This document shows positions 39,767-41,414 of a stretch of DNA of 41,414 bases, one piece after another. The position numbers were made by a program, and so were the translations under genes. The notes below the pieces were generated by a model. That model saw nothing but the letters and a program-made list of their open reading frames with translations. It made no database searches and was not told the DNA's origin. Every line of letters starts with the position of its first letter. The first letter of the stretch is position 1. The stretch covers positions 1 to 41,414 of the forward strand of contig JAJRVO010000311.1 of the NCBI GenBank assembly GCA_024277275.1, in the 5' to 3' direction. This DNA comes from Chloroflexota bacterium. Lineage in GTDB: Bacteria > Chloroflexota > Anaerolineae > 4572-78 > J111.

Positions 39767-40096
39767 CTATTTTTTAAGTTCACGAATCCGGAGTGTTGCC
39801 GGGGAGGGATTGTCGATCCATTCTTGGTAGGCTGTCTCAACACGATTATGTAAGTCAGCCAGGTAAGCCTCTACGGTTACCTGATGATGTAAATAATAGG
39901 CGATAACAGTATAAATTTGGACTAAACTAACGCCTGGAAAATCTTGGACAATCTGTTCGGGGCTGAGTCCTTCAAGATAGCGTTCCACAATATGTTCCAA
40001 GCCAATTCGATGGCCTTTAAGTCGAATGAAATTTGGCGCAATAATTTCCAGATACTCCCGCATATCAATTGGTTCAATTTGAGAAATTGTGGTCAT
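39767..40096 (-). CDS. DUF433 domain putative antitoxin
   Basis: YLEIIAPNFIRLKGHRIGLEHIVERYLEGLSPEQIVQDFPGVSLVQIYTVIAYYLHH; GGAGG before the ATG at 40094-40096; 5 nt upstream of the PIN-like gene. Confidence 0.85.
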   Translation of the reverse strand: MTTISQIEPIDMREYLEIIAPNFIRLKGHRIGLEHIVERYLEGLSPEQIVQDFPGVSLVQIYTVIAYYLHHQVTVEAYLADLHNRVETAYQEWIDNPSPATLRIRELKK

Positions 40097-40174
40097 CAGA
40101 ACCTCCGTACAAGCAATTATAGTAAGTTGGCTAAACTTTTCAAATCTATTCAAGCACACAAGAAGAAAAAGTAA

Positions 40175-41128
40175 TCACTTATTCCTCACTCCCGCAAACT
40201 CCAATACCTCTTGAGCCAGCCTGACACGGGCCTCGTCATTTTTCATAATGGTTGCCGTAACCAGCGTACGCAAACCCATATTGGTGATGGCTTCCTGGTG
40301 AGCCTCGTCCAGGTGGTCAATGACAAAGCCGGTCAGCACATCTTTAAGGTGTTTGGCGACCCCGACGGCTGAAACCTCCATCCCCAGTTCGGTCATCATT
40401 TTGGCGGCGGGCCCTTTTAACGCTTCGCCTTTTACAATGGGCGACACGCCGATTTTAGGCACTTGAGCGGCGGCGATGATTCGGCGCAGGTTGGGCAGAG
40501 CCAAAATCGGGTCGATGCTTACCAGAGGGTTGCTGGGGCAAAAAACAATGGTGTCTGCCATGCGGATGGCGTTGATAACCTCCTTGCTGGGTTGCGCCTC
40601 TTCAGCCCCGGCAAAGCGGATGCTTTTGACTGCCGGCTTGCACTGTTTTTCTACAAAATACTCCTGAAAGGCCAACTCCTCCTCCTCGGCCTGAACAATG
40701 GTTCGCACCGGCTGTTCGCTCATTGGCAGAACGGCGCTGCGCACCCCCAAGCGGCGGCATAACTCCTGTGTGACCCAGTTGTACGGATACCCTTCGCGTA
40801 GCCAGTTGCTACGTAATAAATGGGTCGCCAGGTCGCGGTCGCCCAACTGAAACCAGGTCGGGCCGCCGTAGCGGGCCAGGGCGGCCATCATGTTCCAGCT
40901 TTCATCCTTAACCCCCCAGCCGGTGACGGGATTGGCTGCTCCGGCCAGGGTGTACATCACCGTGTCCAGGTCGGGGGAGATGTGCAGACCCAGATGTTCA
41001 AAATCATCGCCGGTGTTGACGATGATGGTCAATTTTTCCGGCGGCACAATTTGGGCCAATCCGTAGGCCAATTTGGCTCCACCCACGCCGCCGGCCAAAG
41101 CAACGATGTTTTTTGATGTGTTGGTCAT
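40175..41128 (-). CDS. cofD: 2-phospho-L-lactate (or phosphoenolpyruvate) transferase, coenzyme F420 biosynthesis
   Basis: [20 protein letters not shown]...[64 protein letters not shown]. Confidence 0.95.
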   Translation of the reverse strand: MTNTSKNIVALAGGVGGAKLAYGLAQIVPPEKLTIIVNTGDDFEHLGLHISPDLDTVMYTLAGAANPVTGWGVKDESWNMMAALARYGGPTWFQLGDRDLATHLLRSNWLREGYPYNWVTQELCRRLGVRSAVLPMSEQPVRTIVQAEEEELAFQEYFVEKQCKPAVKSIRFAGAEEAQPSKEVINAIRMADTIVFCPSNPLVSIDPILALPNLRRIIAAAQVPKIGVSPIVKGEALKGPAAKMMTELGMEVSAVGVAKHLKDVLTGFVIDHLDEAHQEAITNMGLRTLVTATIMKNDEARVRLAQEVLEFAGVRNK

Positions 41129-41167
41129 TGTAATTTCTCCTTTCGGATTTAGACTATTTAGCGTCTA

Positions 41168-41258
41168 AGGCTTTTACATCGACAAAAAATTGTCGATCAA
41201 GGTTGCAGGGTTGCAAAGTTGCAAATTATCGAACCTGCTACCCTGCAACTTTGCAACC
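41168..41258. repeat. Hairpin repeat copy B
   Basis: 43 bp (41168-41210) identical to the reverse complement of 29827-29869; perfect 15-bp arms GGTTGCAAAGTTGCA (41209-41223) / TGCAACTTTGCAACC (41244-41258). Confidence 0.9.
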
Positions 41259-41278
41259 TTGTTTGCACAACCTTTAGA

Positions 41279-41414
41279 GCGTGTTTCTTAAAGACCGCAG
41301 AGGTTTTTTGCGAGATGTTTTCAAGCAAATTTGCCTTGATTATGACCCTGACTTACAGTTAAAATGGGCTTTAGAAACCTCTGCGGTCTGGCCCACACGA
41401 TTTAAGAAACACGC
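41279..41414. repeat. Nested MITE-like element: outer GCGTGTTTCTTAAA arms around a GACCGCAGAGGTTT element (copy 2)
   Basis: Outer arms 41279-41292 / 41401-41414 perfect 14-bp inverted repeat; inner arms 41293-41306 / 41375-41388 perfect 14 bp. Confidence 0.85.

Overview
This 41.4 kb window looks chromosomal. By inference (no search run) it is probably Chloroflexota/Anaerolineae-like. It is dominated by one uninterrupted minus-strand ORF of 6,417 aa (6443..25696). That protein has an N-terminal membrane segment, about eight parallel beta-helix (PMP/pectate-lyase-like) modules each closed by a D[IM]GADE-type motif, about 14 DUF11-like domains, cadherin/Ig-like domains and a C-terminal CARDB-like domain. 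Ten of the DUF11 units form an almost perfectly phased 330-bp tandem array. It is flanked by a Flp-type pilin with an extended C-terminus and an LPETG-terminated surface protein. The rest is mostly housekeeping: REC/PAS regulator - small membrane protein - DedA; RidA and FAH-family proteins; a leuC-leuD-FBA class I-cimA-ybaK run; moxR-DUF58; an HDAC-like protein; a DUF433/DUF5615-like TA pair; cofD. The least explained content is intergenic. It includes nested inverted-repeat (MITE-like) elements with shared termini, a 150-bp repeat present twice, a hairpin repeat whose loop is inverted relative to its flank, and strictly phased 7-bp and 9-bp arrays, several of which begin at or within a few bases of stop codons. 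I saw no rRNA, tRNA or CRISPR array. All family assignments come from reading the translated sequences, not from database searches.
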